The notes: generated by a model not told the origin, from the letters alone. A stretch of 64,000 nucleotides of DNA from Moesziomyces globuligerus (GCA_030849465.1 JARVLF010000016.1:744001-808000); one strand, 5' to 3'; counted from the first letter of the stretch, positions 9,133 through 19,488 are shown. Program-made: numbers and translations.

Positions 9133-12100
9133 TTAGTTCTGGCCGCCCGTGTTGGTGCCGGGGCCTGCGCCCGGTTTGCGCACCGCGACGGGCGCGCCTG
9201 CCGCGCGCGGCTTCTTGGCGCCCTGCTCTTGCTGCGCGGGCGTGTTGAGGCCCTGGGCGGAGAGTTTGCGCTTTGCGCCGGCCTGAGCGGCACCTCCGCG
9301 CGCGATGCGCGTCGTGCCCCTACCCGCCGACGCCGCGCCGCGGATCGAAGCCACCGTCGTCGGCGCCGTCGCTGCTGCTGGTCCGGTCGGAACGGGCCTC
9401 ATCGCCGGACGTCCCACCGCACCACCCCTCGCTCCACCCCTCGCAGCCTGTGCACCACCCCGGCCAAACACCCCCGGCCGCGTAGGCAGCGTCGACGCCG
9501 CCGGACCCGTAGGCGGCACAGCCCCCGCTCCACCGCCTGCAGCCGCAGCGACCGGCTCCTCGCCCTTGAGCGCGGCGATCTCGGCGGTGAGCTTGGCGAT
9601 GCGGTTGTCCTTCTGCTTGATCATGAGCGTGTTGCGCAGGTTGGCCTCGTTCTTGCCCGCCTCGAAGCGCGCCTTGGCCGTCTCGTCGTACTGCGTCTTG
9701 AGCTCCGCCTCGCGCGCGCCCACCGCCGCCGCAATCGCCTCCTGCACCGCCGCCTCGCGCTCGTCCTCGAGCGCCTTGAGTCGCTCCTGCACCTGCGCCT
9801 CCACATCGCCCCCCACAACACCGCCACCCGCCACCGACGTCTGAGCATACTTGGCTTCCAACGACGTCTGCAGCGCACGCAGCTCCTCCGCGTGCGCCGC
9901 TTTGAGCTGCTCGATCGCCCCGTCCTCACCACCGCCCAGCTGCGCCTCGAGCTCGCGGATACGCACCTCGGCCGCCTTGAGCTCCGCCTCGAGCTCGGCC
10001 ACACGCGCGCGCAGTGCCGCCACGTCCGGATCGCTGCTCTCGCTGCCGGCTGCCATGCGCTCCTGCACCGCCTTCTCGATCGAATCGGCGTTGCTCTCGG
10101 CGAATTCCTTCTTGAGCTCGGCGATGGCCTCGTCGCGCTGCTGCACCTCGGCCTGCGCGGCGCGCAGCTTCTTGAGGAACTCGCGACCGTTCTGGAGATG
10201 CTTGTCGCGCATCTGCGAGATCTGCTCCTTCTCCGCCTCGAGCTTCGTCTTGACTTGGTCAAACTGCTTCTGCGCCTCGGCAACGGCTGCCTCGATCGCC
10301 TGCTGCTGGTCTGCCGGCGTCGTAGCCGCACCGGACTCGGTGGCCATCTCAGCGTCGCCCTCTGGCTCCTCTCTTTCCGCTGCTGGCGCTTCGTTGGACG
10401 CCGCCGCGACCGCAGCGGCAGGCGCTGCAGGAGCCGCAGCCTGCGCCTGCTCCAGCGACTGCTTGAGCGCATCCCTTTCGATGGTGAGCTGCGTCACCTT
10501 GGCCTCCTGTGTTGCGATGGCCTCGCCGTACTTGGCCGCATCCTCGTCCTTCTCCTTCTGCAGCGCCGCCAGCTTCTCCTGCGCCTCGGCGACCGCCTTG
10601 CGCTCCTGCGCGATTCGCGCCCGCACCTGCTCGCGCAGCTTGTCAAAGTTCGACTTGGCCGTCGCCAGTTCCGTCCTCAGCGCCTCCGCGGCGCCCTCGT
10701 TCTCCTGCAGCTTGGCTTGCATCTCGTCGATCTTCTGCTGGGCCTCGGCGCGCTGCTGCTCGACCTTCTGCATCTCTTCGCTGATGCCGTGCGTCTGCAG
10801 CAGCGACTGCGCGCGCGTCTGCCAGCGCTTGCTGTCCTCGCGCAGCACGTTGACCTCGGCCTGCGATGCCTCGAGGTCGATCTGTGCCGTGCGCAACTGC
10901 GCCTGCACTGGCGCGAGCTCGCCGCTGGCGGAACGAAGCTCCGCCTCGAGCTGCGCGATGCGCGCCTCGGCACGTGTTGCACTCTCCTGCAACGTGCTGT
11001 GGCTCTCGCGCAGCTCGTTGAGCTGGTTGATCTTGTCGAGCAGCTCGGCGTGCTGGGTGGCGCTAGCGGTCGACGTGGCGCCCTTGGCCCGTTCGCTGTC
11101 GAGTTCGGTTCGCGTCTCGGCCAGCGTCTTATTGACGTGCTCGAGCGTCTTCTGCAGGCGCGAGGTCTCCTGCTTGTTCATCTCCATCTGCATGCCGACG
11201 ATGTCCTTGTCACGCTGCAGACGCTGTACGAGCTCCTGCAGTTCTTCCACGCGGCGCTTCATGAGCGAGTGCGCGAGCTCGGTGCCGGACACGCTGGTGT
11301 CCTCCTTCTTGACGGCGACGGACTGAATCGCTTCGCCCTCGACGGCCGAAGCGGCATTCTCTCCACCATTGGAAGGCGCAACAGCCTCGGTCGTTGTTGC
11401 GCCTTCAACGACCTCGGTGCCTGCTGGATCGGCGTCTTCGACGAGCGTAGATGTAGGTCCCGCTCCGTCCGTAGCTGGGGGTGCGTCCGTGACCGAAGTG
11501 AGATCCATATCGACGTCAACGGCCGGCAGAGGAGCGGCGGCTGCTTCGCGGATCTGGTTCGCTTGCGCGTTGATCGTTTCGAGATGCGTGTGCAGGATCT
11601 GGTTCTGCGCCGTCAGGTCGTCCATCCTTCGCTGCAAGTCGGTCTTCTCTTGCTCCAGTGCCTGGCGCACGGCCTCCCAGCTCGCCTTCTCCCGGCCCCA
11701 CTCAGCCTCGGCCAGATCTTTGGAGCTGCGCAGCGCGCCCACCTCCTGGCGCGCCTTGTTGAGCTGCTCGCGTGCTTCGGCGAGTTCCGTCGTGAGGCCT
11801 TCGACGGTTCTCGAGATCGTTTCGAGCTTCTGCTGCGCCTCCTTGGCCGCCTGGACGTGCTTGCGAATCTCGCCCTTGACGTCTTCTTGTTCGGCGCGCG
11901 CACGTTCCTCGACGCTGCCAAGCTGAGTGATGGCGTCCTCGAGCGACTTTTTCTCCTCTTTGAATGCGGCACGCTCCGTCTCGAGCTGCTTCTGCACCTC
12001 CTGCAGCTGCGCTTGAGCGTCAGACAGCTGCGACGAAGCGCCCGCAACCTGAATCTGCAGCGCTTCAACCTCAGCGACCTTGGCCGCAATTTCGGACGAC

Positions 12101-15100
12101 GAGGCGAGCTTAAGCTGTTCGTGTTCGCTGCGCAGCGAAGCAAGCGCTGCCTCCTTCTCAGCCACCGCAACAGCTGCCTGCTCGACCTCGAGTTTGCTCT
12201 TGCGGACCTCAATCTGCGCCGCGGCTCGGCCAGCCTTGAGGTCGGCGAGCTCGATCTCGAGCTGCTCCTCCCTCGACAGCTCGACGTCTGCTTGGGCGCG
12301 GAACGCGACGGGATCGCGCGAGAGCTGGTCGCGGCGCTCGTAGACGGCGAGCTTCTCCTTGGTGGCCTCCAGCTGACGGGCGAGATCTTCGACGCGGAGC
12401 TGCGTGTGGTCTGCACCGGTGCGCGCGATGGCGAGCGCCTCCCTCGCGTTGCTGAGCTCAGTGCTGGACAGGTCGATACGGCTTTGAAGATCCTTGGATT
12501 CGATCTCCCGACGCAGGCTCAGCTGGCGGTACAGGTCCTGTTCCGCCGCGAGACGGCTGCGCAGATCCTCGTTGGTCTCGGCGAGCCTCTTGACGTCCTG
12601 CTCGAGGCGCGAGGTCGAATCCCGCCCGCGCTGCTCGAGCTCAGACTGCATCGCTTGCGTCGTGTGGACGAGCTGCTGGAGGCTGTTGCGCTCCGCTTGG
12701 ATCGACCGACTCTCTTCCAGGAGCTTGGCCTCGGCGGACTTCCAGAGGTCTTTTTCAGCCTGCAGAGTGGAAACCTGAGAACGGAGGTGCTCGAGGCTGG
12801 ACCGCGCCTGAATCAGCTGTTCCTCCAAAGTCTGGACTGAGACGTCCTTGCTCGCGATGCGCTGTTGAAGCTGATTGGCCCGCTTCGTGAGCTGCTCCAA
12901 GTCGGACTTTGTGAGCTCGTGCGTCCTCTCCAGATTGGCGAGCTTGTCTTCGGCCGCCTGGCGCAGAGCGCCCTCGCGCGACGAGGTGACCGTGGTCTTG
13001 CTGATCTCGGTCTGGAGCGATCGCACTTCGTCGCGATAGCGAGCGATCTCGGCGTCGGTGTCGGACTTGAGACGCTCGTGTCGTGCTCGCAGCGCCTCGT
13101 ACTCGGCGAGCGGAAGACCAGACCCGGCCAGTGGGGCTGCAGCTGCAACGCCCATGGCACCCTTGTCTTCGGAAGCAGCGTTCGTGGCGCTGCGCCCACC
13201 GGTAGCGCAAAGCTGGCGGAAGAGGTCTCTCTCTTTGCTGACCTCTTCGTTCTTGAAGCGCTCCTGACGGACCTCGTCCTCCAGGCGGACGATCAGGTCG
13301 CGCGCCTCGTGAACCGCATCGTCCTGGTCTTCGGCGAGGCGTGCCTTGTAGTTCTTCTCCTCCTCCTCCATCTTGGCGCCGAGCTGGCGCGTGACCTGGA
13401 GAAGTCGAGCGTTCTGGCTGCAAAGCTCGGTGAGCGAGGCAAAGGTGACCAGCTCGTTGGTGATGACAGCCTGCGTATCGGACTCAGGCAAGCTGTCTGG
13501 CAGAGGAGCGATCGAGTCCAGCTCTGCCAGGAGGCTGCCATCGTCCTCGAGGCGCGCAGCAGCCTGCGGATCATCGCGAAGGATGATCACCTTGGTCAGT
13601 TCGCGTACCTGGCGTCCAAAGTCGGCGAGCTGCTGCGACATGAAGCCATTTTCGCGCGTGATGCGGTCGAGGTCCAAACGCAGACGCTTGGCGTCGGCTT
13701 GGACAGCGTCGCGCTCTTGCGAAGTCGAGGCGACTTGCGCGACCATCTCGTCGAGGTCGGCAGCAAGTCGCTCGGTCTCCTCGCGTTGCGCTTGCAGCTC
13801 GGGAGCACGGTCCTGCAGTTCGTCCATGACCTGCGCGAGCACTGCCGTGAGCCGGTTGGTCTCGAGCTTCTCGCGGCGAAGCTCTTCCTGGGTCTTGGCG
13901 AGCTCCATGTACACCTGGCTGAAGGTCTTGCCGGACTTGCGAATGCGATTGGCGATCTCGGCGGTCGGCGAGAGGCCGAAGCTGTTGTTGAAGGATGCGG
14001 CCGTGCCCAAGAGCGTCGGACGACGAGATGTGGAAGCAGTGCTGCGAGCGTCAAAGTCGAGGCCGGCGTCGCTGGCTGCATCGTATGTCTGATCGAGCAC
14101 GCTTTCGCCGTTCTCGCGCTGCTGGCCGATCCCAACGCCCTCAGCGAGGCGGTCGAGGGCTTCCGAGAGCTCACGGTTCTCCTTCTCGAGAGCCTCGCGC
14201 AGTTGCGCCTCCTTCTGGGTCTCAGCCCAGGCAGCCTCCTCTCGTGCGCGGCACTGCTCGAGCACGTCTTCCCACTGCTCCTCGAGCTCCGAGATGCGCT
14301 CGGCGGCGTGTTCGGCGCGCCTCTCGAGCAGTTTGACGAGCTGGCTCTGGTTGCTGACCTCGGTGCGGAACGAGTCCTCCTGCGAAGCGAGGCGGCTCTG
14401 CAGCTCTGCGAGCTTCTCGGACGCCTGGCTAAGCTTGTTGCTGGCCTCGGTGTAGGCGGTCTGCAGTGCATCCACCTTGGAGCGTCCGAGCGTGGCTTCT
14501 TGACGAGCCGCATCGAGGTCGGCCTGGACGCGGGCGAGTTCGGTGCGCTTGGTGGCGCGGAAGGCCGCCGAGGCATCGTTGAGCTTGGCGAGCTGGTCGT
14601 GGGCCCAGTCGCTGTTCTTCTTGGTGAGTTGGATCTCCTGCTCTAGGCTTTGCAGCTTGAAGGTGGCAATGTTTTCCTGACTACGGGACTCCTGTACGGC
14701 GGTGGAGAGGCGCGAGATCTCTTGACGGGCATCACGGTGGCGAGAGAGCAAAGCATCGATCTCTTCCGCCTTGCGTGTGCTTTCCTCCCGCTCGCGTTGA
14801 AGACTGGCGAGGAGATCGCGCTTCTCCTGCTCGACCTGGTCGAGCCGTCCACGGGCTTCCGCGGCGTGTCGGACGCCGCTTTCGGTGGAGCTCTTGAGCG
14901 TGGTGAGCTGGGCGGAGACGCCGACGAGCTCGGCAGAGAGGCGGTCTCGCTCGCTGGCGACAAGCTCTTTCGCTCTACGTTCGTTCTCGAGCTCGGTCTT
15001 GAGCGCAGCGGTCTGAGCCTGGGAGGCAGCGAGTTCGGTGGTGACTTGGGCGCTGCGGTCCTTGGCGGCTACACCCTCGCGCTTCTCGTTGCTGAGCTCG

Positions 15101-15663
15101 GTCTGGACCGCACCGAGCTGATTCTGCACGCTGCTGAGCTCGTTCTGCAAGCTTTCTGTGAGCTTGGAGGATTCGCCGGCTGCTTGGCGAGCAGCGTTCG
15201 CTTCCTGCTCCAGCTCCTGGTTGCGATCGCGGAGGGAGCTCAGGGCCGCTTCTGTTTGTTGGTGACCTTGATCAAGTGCGACAATCCGCTGCTTCATTTC
15301 AAAAGCCTGAAGAGCCACATCGTAGAGGTGAAGGACGAGATCGGCGTCGGGAGTCTGGAGGCGCTCGAGCGTGATGGTGGGTCGGGGCTCTGTACTGCTG
15401 AGCGTTGTCAGCGCCAGAGCGAGCTGGTCAGCAGACATGTGTGGAGGCAGCTCGACCTGAAGGGGAGCGGAAGCGGGTGCCTGGTCCTTGCCAGTACCTG
15501 TGATCGTCGCTTCGTCTGCGTCTGCCATGGCTACATCCGAGGTGGTGGTGGTGGGTTGTTGTTGCTGCTCAGCGGAGGCCTTGCGCGCATCGGCAGCATC
15601 AGCAGCAGCAAGCACCAGCCTCTGGATGTCCTGCGCATCGGGCGCAGGATTTGGGTCGGCCAT
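9133..15663 (-). CDS. MLP1: Nuclear pore basket protein TPR/Mlp1-type
   Basis: This 2,176-residue protein is encoded in one uninterrupted 6.5 kb exon. It is predicted to form the filaments of the nuclear basket and to act in mRNA export quality control and spindle-checkpoint scaffolding. After a short polar N-terminus, near-continuous heptad coiled coil runs from about residue 110 to about 2000. A segment near residues 934-1031 (including EKDLWKSAEAKL) resembles the conserved TPR/MLP1/MLP2 domain. The C-terminus is Gly/Ala/Arg-rich and carries basic clusters (AKRKL, AKKPR) near residues 2124-2155 that suit a bipartite nuclear localisation signal. The length matches the TPR/Mlp family (about 1,700-2,400). 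The start at 15663 is the first ATG of the frame. The gene is convergent with HMCES (105 bp between stops) and divergent from GRASP. Confidence 0.9.
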   Translation of the reverse strand: MADPNPAPDAQDIQRLVLAAADAADARKASAEQQQQPTTTTSDVAMADADEATITGTGKDQAPASAPLQVELPPHMSADQLALALTTLSSTEPRPTITLERLQTPDADLVLHLYDVALQAFEMKQRIVALDQGHQQTEAALSSLRDRNQELEQEANAARQAAGESSKLTESLQNELSSVQNQLGAVQTELSNEKREGVAAKDRSAQVTTELAASQAQTAALKTELENERRAKELVASERDRLSAELVGVSAQLTTLKSSTESGVRHAAEARGRLDQVEQEKRDLLASLQREREESTRKAEEIDALLSRHRDARQEISRLSTAVQESRSQENIATFKLQSLEQEIQLTKKNSDWAHDQLAKLNDASAAFRATKRTELARVQADLDAARQEATLGRSKVDALQTAYTEASNKLSQASEKLAELQSRLASQEDSFRTEVSNQSQLVKLLERRAEHAAERISELEEQWEDVLEQCRAREEAAWAETQKEAQLREALEKENRELSEALDRLAEGVGIGQQRENGESVLDQTYDAASDAGLDFDARSTASTSRRPTLLGTAASFNNSFGLSPTAEIANRIRKSGKTFSQVYMELAKTQEELRREKLETNRLTAVLAQVMDELQDRAPELQAQREETERLAADLDEMVAQVASTSQERDAVQADAKRLRLDLDRITRENGFMSQQLADFGRQVRELTKVIILRDDPQAAARLEDDGSLLAELDSIAPLPDSLPESDTQAVITNELVTFASLTELCSQNARLLQVTRQLGAKMEEEEKNYKARLAEDQDDAVHEARDLIVRLEDEVRQERFKNEEVSKERDLFRQLCATGGRSATNAASEDKGAMGVAAAAPLAGSGLPLAEYEALRARHERLKSDTDAEIARYRDEVRSLQTEISKTTVTSSREGALRQAAEDKLANLERTHELTKSDLEQLTKRANQLQQRIASKDVSVQTLEEQLIQARSSLEHLRSQVSTLQAEKDLWKSAEAKLLEESRSIQAERNSLQQLVHTTQAMQSELEQRGRDSTSRLEQDVKRLAETNEDLRSRLAAEQDLYRQLSLRREIESKDLQSRIDLSSTELSNAREALAIARTGADHTQLRVEDLARQLEATKEKLAVYERRDQLSRDPVAFRAQADVELSREEQLEIELADLKAGRAAAQIEVRKSKLEVEQAAVAVAEKEAALASLRSEHEQLKLASSSEIAAKVAEVEALQIQVAGASSQLSDAQAQLQEVQKQLETERAAFKEEKKSLEDAITQLGSVEERARAEQEDVKGEIRKHVQAAKEAQQKLETISRTVEGLTTELAEAREQLNKARQEVGALRSSKDLAEAEWGREKASWEAVRQALEQEKTDLQRRMDDLTAQNQILHTHLETINAQANQIREAAAAPLPAVDVDMDLTSVTDAPPATDGAGPTSTLVEDADPAGTEVVEGATTTEAVAPSNGGENAASAVEGEAIQSVAVKKEDTSVSGTELAHSLMKRRVEELQELVQRLQRDKDIVGMQMEMNKQETSRLQKTLEHVNKTLAETRTELDSERAKGATSTASATQHAELLDKINQLNELRESHSTLQESATRAEARIAQLEAELRSASGELAPVQAQLRTAQIDLEASQAEVNVLREDSKRWQTRAQSLLQTHGISEEMQKVEQQRAEAQQKIDEMQAKLQENEGAAEALRTELATAKSNFDKLREQVRARIAQERKAVAEAQEKLAALQKEKDEDAAKYGEAIATQEAKVTQLTIERDALKQSLEQAQAAAPAAPAAAVAAASNEAPAAEREEPEGDAEMATESGAATTPADQQQAIEAAVAEAQKQFDQVKTKLEAEKEQISQMRDKHLQNGREFLKKLRAAQAEVQQRDEAIAELKKEFAESNADSIEKAVQERMAAGSESSDPDVAALRARVAELEAELKAAEVRIRELEAQLGGGEDGAIEQLKAAHAEELRALQTSLEAKYAQTSVAGGGVVGGDVEAQVQERLKALEDEREAAVQEAIAAAVGAREAELKTQYDETAKARFEAGKNEANLRNTLMIKQKDNRIAKLTAEIAALKGEEPVAAAAGGGAGAVPPTGPAASTLPTRPGVFGRGGAQAARGGARGGAVGRPAMRPVPTGPAAATAPTTVASIRGAASAGRGTTRIARGGAAQAGAKRKLSAQGLNTPAQQEQGAKKPRAAGAPVAVRKPGAGPGTNTGGQN

Positions 15664-16232
15664 GTGCGGCTGATTGCGGTCGGTCGACCTGTGAGCTGTG
15701 TGTCGAAGGTGTCACTCGGTGCGAAGAACGAATGTGCGCATGTATGTCGGGAATGGAGGGGCCGCGATGGTGTCGCGATGCGTCGAAGCTCGCACAGGCG
15801 GAGTGCGAGGGCGGAACGAGTGTGTCAAAGGGAGGGATGAAGGCCGGAGTGACGGTGACGAAAGCGAAGTGGAGATGCGCAGAACGCGATGTGGATGGAA
15901 GACTCACGACTGTGCGTCGGCGAGAGTTGGACTCAAGACCTCGATTTCGCCGATGGAGTCTGTGCCTGCTGGCTTCACGTGACGCTGGTAGAAGAGCTGG
16001 GCGCAGCTGCGTTTTAGCGTCGTGATTGTTAAGCTGCGAATTCGCAGCGTTGGGCACGGGTCTCGGACGGTCGGGCCATCCGAGCTGCATTCCAGCGCAT
16101 TCAAGGGTCTGCGGCACTTCGCACTGGCTCATCCGAACAGCTCAGCACAGCAAAGCACAGCTCAGCCTTGCTCCACCACACAGCGTTTCTTCCCCACCAG
16201 CTGCCTCTTGGAGCCCGACGGCGTGAGCCAAA
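15664..16232. other. Divergent promoter region between TPR and GRASP genes
   Basis: This 569-bp gap holds no supported gene. It contains a perfect TCACGTGA palindrome. A run of related short strings (CAGCTCAGCACAGC) lies just upstream of the GRASP start. Confidence 0.5.
15975..15983. promoter_or_regulatory. E-box, TCACGTGAC (Cbf1/bHLH-type site)
   Basis: The palindromic core CACGTG with TCA/TGA flanks matches the site bound by fungal bHLH factors such as Cbf1. It lies about 310 bp from the TPR start and 250 bp from the GRASP start, so it could serve either gene. Binding is inferred from the motif alone. Confidence 0.4.
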
Positions 16233-17252
16233 ATGGGAGCTTCCGAATCCAGGCTGCGCGTCGACGACTCGGACGATGCGCCCAAGCAGGGTTATCACGT
16301 CGTGCGCGTCGCTGCTGGTTCGCCTGCGCACCTTGCCGGAATCGAGCCGTTCTTCGACTTTTGCGTAGGCATCGATGGCGTGGCCTTGGACCCGACCAAG
16401 GACGTCGACGGAGCTGGCGACACCACCGGCTTAGGAGCTTGGAAGAGTCTCGAAGAGCGCGAGGGCACACAGGTCGTTCTCAACGTATGGAACTCGAAGC
16501 GGCAGCAACTGCGCCAGGTGCCTCTGGTCCCATCTCGACAGTGGTCGTCGCAACCTTCGACGAGTAGCATCAACGGTACGAGCTCGGAGGCGACCTCGCA
16601 GCCTTCCTTGCTCGGCCTTTCGTTGCGGTTGTGCAATCCCTCGCAGGCGTTGTCGCACGTGTGGCACATTCTCGAGATCCTCGAAGGCTCTCCGGCTGAA
16701 TCGGCGGGTCTGGTTCCATTTGGAGACTTTGTCATTGGCTGGCCTGGAGGAGTGCTGCAAGCCGAAGGCGACTTTTACGAGCTTGTCGAAGCGCACACCG
16801 ATAGGGCGCTGAGGCTGTACGTCTACAATTCCGACTACGACCATACGCGCGAGGTCATCATCGTACCCAACCGCGAGTGGGGTGGCGAAGGCTTGTTGGG
16901 ATGCGGCGTGGGGTACGGACTTCTGCACCGCATCCCGAAACCTCAGGACCTGCCCAAGGTTCCTCCGGAGCTCGAATCGCATGCGGAAGGAACGGCCGAA
17001 GACCAGCTCCAGACGCCGCGCATCGCAGGTCCGCCATCGGCTTTCGCAACACCGGTCAACAACCCCAGACTCGACGAGGACGAATTCAGCACGCCGCTCG
17101 CAAACCCCACCGCTTCCAGATACGCCCCGTCCTCTGCGTATCCACACGACGATCCGGCGCTCAACCAAGACGAAGAAGACGACTACGAGGCAAACACCAC
17201 CGGCGTCACCGTCAGCATGCGTCACGACGACGAAGATGACGACGACCTATAA
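16233..17252 (+). CDS. GRH1: GRASP-family Golgi stacking protein (Grh1-like)
   Basis: This 339-residue peripheral Golgi/ER-exit-site protein is predicted to tether membranes and to take part in COPII transport and unconventional secretion. Two PDZ-like GRASP repeats are visible: one near residues 17-100 (YHVVRVAAGSPAHLAG, FFDFCVGIDG) and one near 125-225 (WHILEILEGSPAESAG, FGDFVIGWPGG). The N-terminus MGASESRL fits an N-myristoylation signal (Gly2 and Ser6). The C-terminal part is polar, Ser/Pro-rich and acidic, ending in a DDEDDDDL-like run. The start is the ATG before GlyAlaSer, required for the myristoylation signal. It is divergent from TPR and convergent with the unknown membrane protein (178 bp between stops). 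Confidence 0.93.
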   Translation: MGASESRLRVDDSDDAPKQGYHVVRVAAGSPAHLAGIEPFFDFCVGIDGVALDPTKDVDGAGDTTGLGAWKSLEEREGTQVVLNVWNSKRQQLRQVPLVPSRQWSSQPSTSSINGTSSEATSQPSLLGLSLRLCNPSQALSHVWHILEILEGSPAESAGLVPFGDFVIGWPGGVLQAEGDFYELVEAHTDRALRLYVYNSDYDHTREVIIVPNREWGGEGLLGCGVGYGLLHRIPKPQDLPKVPPELESHAEGTAEDQLQTPRIAGPPSAFATPVNNPRLDEDEFSTPLANPTASRYAPSSAYPHDDPALNQDEEDDYEANTTGVTVSMRHDDEDDDDL

Positions 17253-17430
17253 CCCGCACGGCCCTTTTCATCTCCTGCACGCCTTCGAATCAAAACACAC
17301 TCACGACCCATCACACCTCTTCTTTCTGTGTGACACGTCTTGTGGCTCAATTGCAAAGAGGTGGATCCAAGTTGACGATCGCGAGATAGGATACAAAAAG
17401 AGCCAGGAATCTGCTGGCTCTAGCCGCGCA

Positions 17431-19488
17431 TCAATCGCGGCGGATGAGCGGCTTTCGAAGCGCATCGAAGAACGGCGGCGTCTCGAGCCCCATTCTGCGC
17501 TGCACCTCGTCGGCCCACACGGTGAGCAGGCCGATCTTGTGCTCGAGCTGTTCGATCTGGATCTTGTGCGTCTTTTCGCGTCGCTGCGCCTCGTCGGTGA
17601 GCTCGTGGCACGTCTCGCGCATCGCATCCACGCGCTCCGACAGCTGTCGCATCGCCAGCCTGTACTCGTCCAGCTCCGCCTTGCTCCTGACCAGCTGCTC
17701 TTCGTGCTCGATCTTCTGCGACTTGGTCTGCGCCTCGCTACTCGTCACCGCCTTCGGGGCTGCTACCACAGCCTCGGGGGCTTGCTCATCCGCCTTCCTG
17801 GGCAACGCCGCCTGGGGGAACATGAGCTCGGCGAGGAACTCAATGTCGTCCGCCGACTGTACGCTCGTCTCCTTCTTGTTCAGCTTGCGCGCAGCGCGCA
17901 GTCTGTCGAACAGCGCGCTGTTGGGGCCTACCTTGGCTACCTGCGCCTTGTCGGGCATCGGCTCGGTCGCGCTGGCCGCAGACACGGACGAGGATAGACC
18001 GGCAAAGTTGTCGTCCCAGCTCGCCATAAAGATGTCCTCCATGTCTCGGAACTTGTCCGAGATCGGGTAGTCATACACATCCAGGTCTGCCGGCGGCTGC
18101 TTGGATGCGGCGACGTCGTTGCCTGCTCGCTTCGAAGCGATGGCCGCGTGATCCGGCTCGTCGCGCATGCGGCCATCCGTGGCGATGGACAGGTCCGAGA
18201 CCGGAAGCAGATGATCGTCGCTCTCCTCGCTCGTCTCGACCTCCTGCGTCCGCTCTTGCGAACACTTCAGGTCGCGTTCGCGCAGCGCACGATCCACGTC
18301 GCCGATCCACTCTTCGGGCGTCTCGTTGACGTCCTCGATATCCACTGCCGCGTTCGCGCCCTGAACTGACTTGGCAGACCAGGAGGAGTGGTCGACGGCG
18401 GGTGGGCCGGCTACTGCAGCAGCGTGTCCGGCGACCCTCTGCCACTTGAGCTGTGCGCTGCGCTTCGCCGGCGATGCGGCTTGGTCACCTCTCCGCTCCG
18501 TCGGAGTGGCAGCCGCTCGCGTCCAAGCCTCGGTGGGCCTGAAAGCGACGCCGTCGCTCGGCACCTCCGACACGTCGTCATGACGAGCGACGTGGCCGGA
18601 CTGCCAGCGACCGAAAGGCCGACCGCCTCGCGAGCCAAAGAAGAAGCCGGACCGCTCGAGATCAAACATCTCGCTCCAGACGTCCGCCAGGCTGCCCTGC
18701 GAGGACGACGAGGCCTGAGCGTCCTTGGCATCCTGTTCGCGGATCCAGTTGCGACGCTGCACGACGGCGCGGGAGGCCTCCTGGAGCTCGCGCTCAATCT
18801 GGCGTCCAATGTCTTTGCCCGCCTGTCCGTCGCGCAGCGAGGCGGCGACGATGTTCTGCACACGACCAGCAGCCAGGGCGTTGATCCTGGCAAAGTCGAG
18901 CGCTACTCGACGCCAGGCCCGCGCATCGCGGTAGGCGAGGCTCTTGGCCGCCTGGAGACGGTTCATGGCGCGTCGATCGCGGACGAGGAGGTAGACGGCG
19001 GCACTTGATGCGGCGCCGAAGAGGACAAAAGTGAAAGTGGTCTTGCCTTTGGTGAGTTCCGAAGGCTCTTGTGGCTGCAGCGGCTGCGACGTGGGAAGCA
19101 CGGATAGACTCGCAGTCTGTGCGGGTGCGGGCTTGGTGGGAGCGGGGTCCGAGGAAGAAGGGGCAAACCAGGAAGTCACGCTGGGCAAGGACAGCTTGGA
19201 CAAGGTGCTCTGCACTGGCCCGTCGGGCTGGGTAGTGGCTTTGTGGATGAACGAGGAGACGGTTTCAAAGTGCGCCGAGGCGGACGAGGACAAGTCCGAG
19301 AAGGCGGAACGAAGATAGTCGTCGGTGTCGGTCCAGAGAGCGTGTGCCTTGGTGTTGATGCGGTGATCGTGCGTGGCCTCGGTATGGTTGCGGGAAGGGC
19401 GATGTTCACGGATGCGAGGGGACGAGGGATCGAGGTCAGGCGCGGTCGCCGGAGATTGGGAGAAGAAGTAGCAGTAGCTCGATAGCAT
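17431..19488 (-). CDS. Unknown single-pass membrane protein with C-terminal coiled coil
   Basis: I do not recognise a family for this 685-residue protein. One clear membrane segment spans about residues 150-169 (TTFTFVLFGAASSAAVYLLV) and is followed at once by basic RDRRAMNR. Next comes a helical Ala/Arg-rich stretch (residues 170-250) and a long, polar, probably disordered middle. A coiled coil occupies about residues 590-660. The first 145 residues are Ser/Thr/Pro-rich with an amphipathic region. There is no obvious cleaved signal peptide. The basic flank suggests that the C-terminal side faces the cytosol or matrix, but the organelle is unknown. The start at 19488 is the first in-frame ATG, and an additional upstream exon cannot be excluded. 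A tether or scaffold role is only a guess. Confidence 0.72.
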   Translation of the reverse strand: MLSSYCYFFSQSPATAPDLDPSSPRIREHRPSRNHTEATHDHRINTKAHALWTDTDDYLRSAFSDLSSSASAHFETVSSFIHKATTQPDGPVQSTLSKLSLPSVTSWFAPSSSDPAPTKPAPAQTASLSVLPTSQPLQPQEPSELTKGKTTFTFVLFGAASSAAVYLLVRDRRAMNRLQAAKSLAYRDARAWRRVALDFARINALAAGRVQNIVAASLRDGQAGKDIGRQIERELQEASRAVVQRRNWIREQDAKDAQASSSSQGSLADVWSEMFDLERSGFFFGSRGGRPFGRWQSGHVARHDDVSEVPSDGVAFRPTEAWTRAAATPTERRGDQAASPAKRSAQLKWQRVAGHAAAVAGPPAVDHSSWSAKSVQGANAAVDIEDVNETPEEWIGDVDRALRERDLKCSQERTQEVETSEESDDHLLPVSDLSIATDGRMRDEPDHAAIASKRAGNDVAASKQPPADLDVYDYPISDKFRDMEDIFMASWDDNFAGLSSSVSAASATEPMPDKAQVAKVGPNSALFDRLRAARKLNKKETSVQSADDIEFLAELMFPQAALPRKADEQAPEAVVAAPKAVTSSEAQTKSQKIEHEEQLVRSKAELDEYRLAMRQLSERVDAMRETCHELTDEAQRREKTHKIQIEQLEHKIGLLTVWADEVQRRMGLETPPFFDALRKPLIRRD

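Noticed and set aside
9118..12840. A 1,240-codon open frame on the + strand
   Set aside because: It lies antisense to the TPR coiled-coil gene. Its Leu/Arg-rich composition is what the reverse complement of Glu/Gln/Ala/Lys codons gives in GC-rich DNA. No domain is visible.
12865..14646. A 593-codon open frame on the + strand
   Set aside because: It is also antisense to TPR, with the same Leu-rich shadow composition and no domain features.
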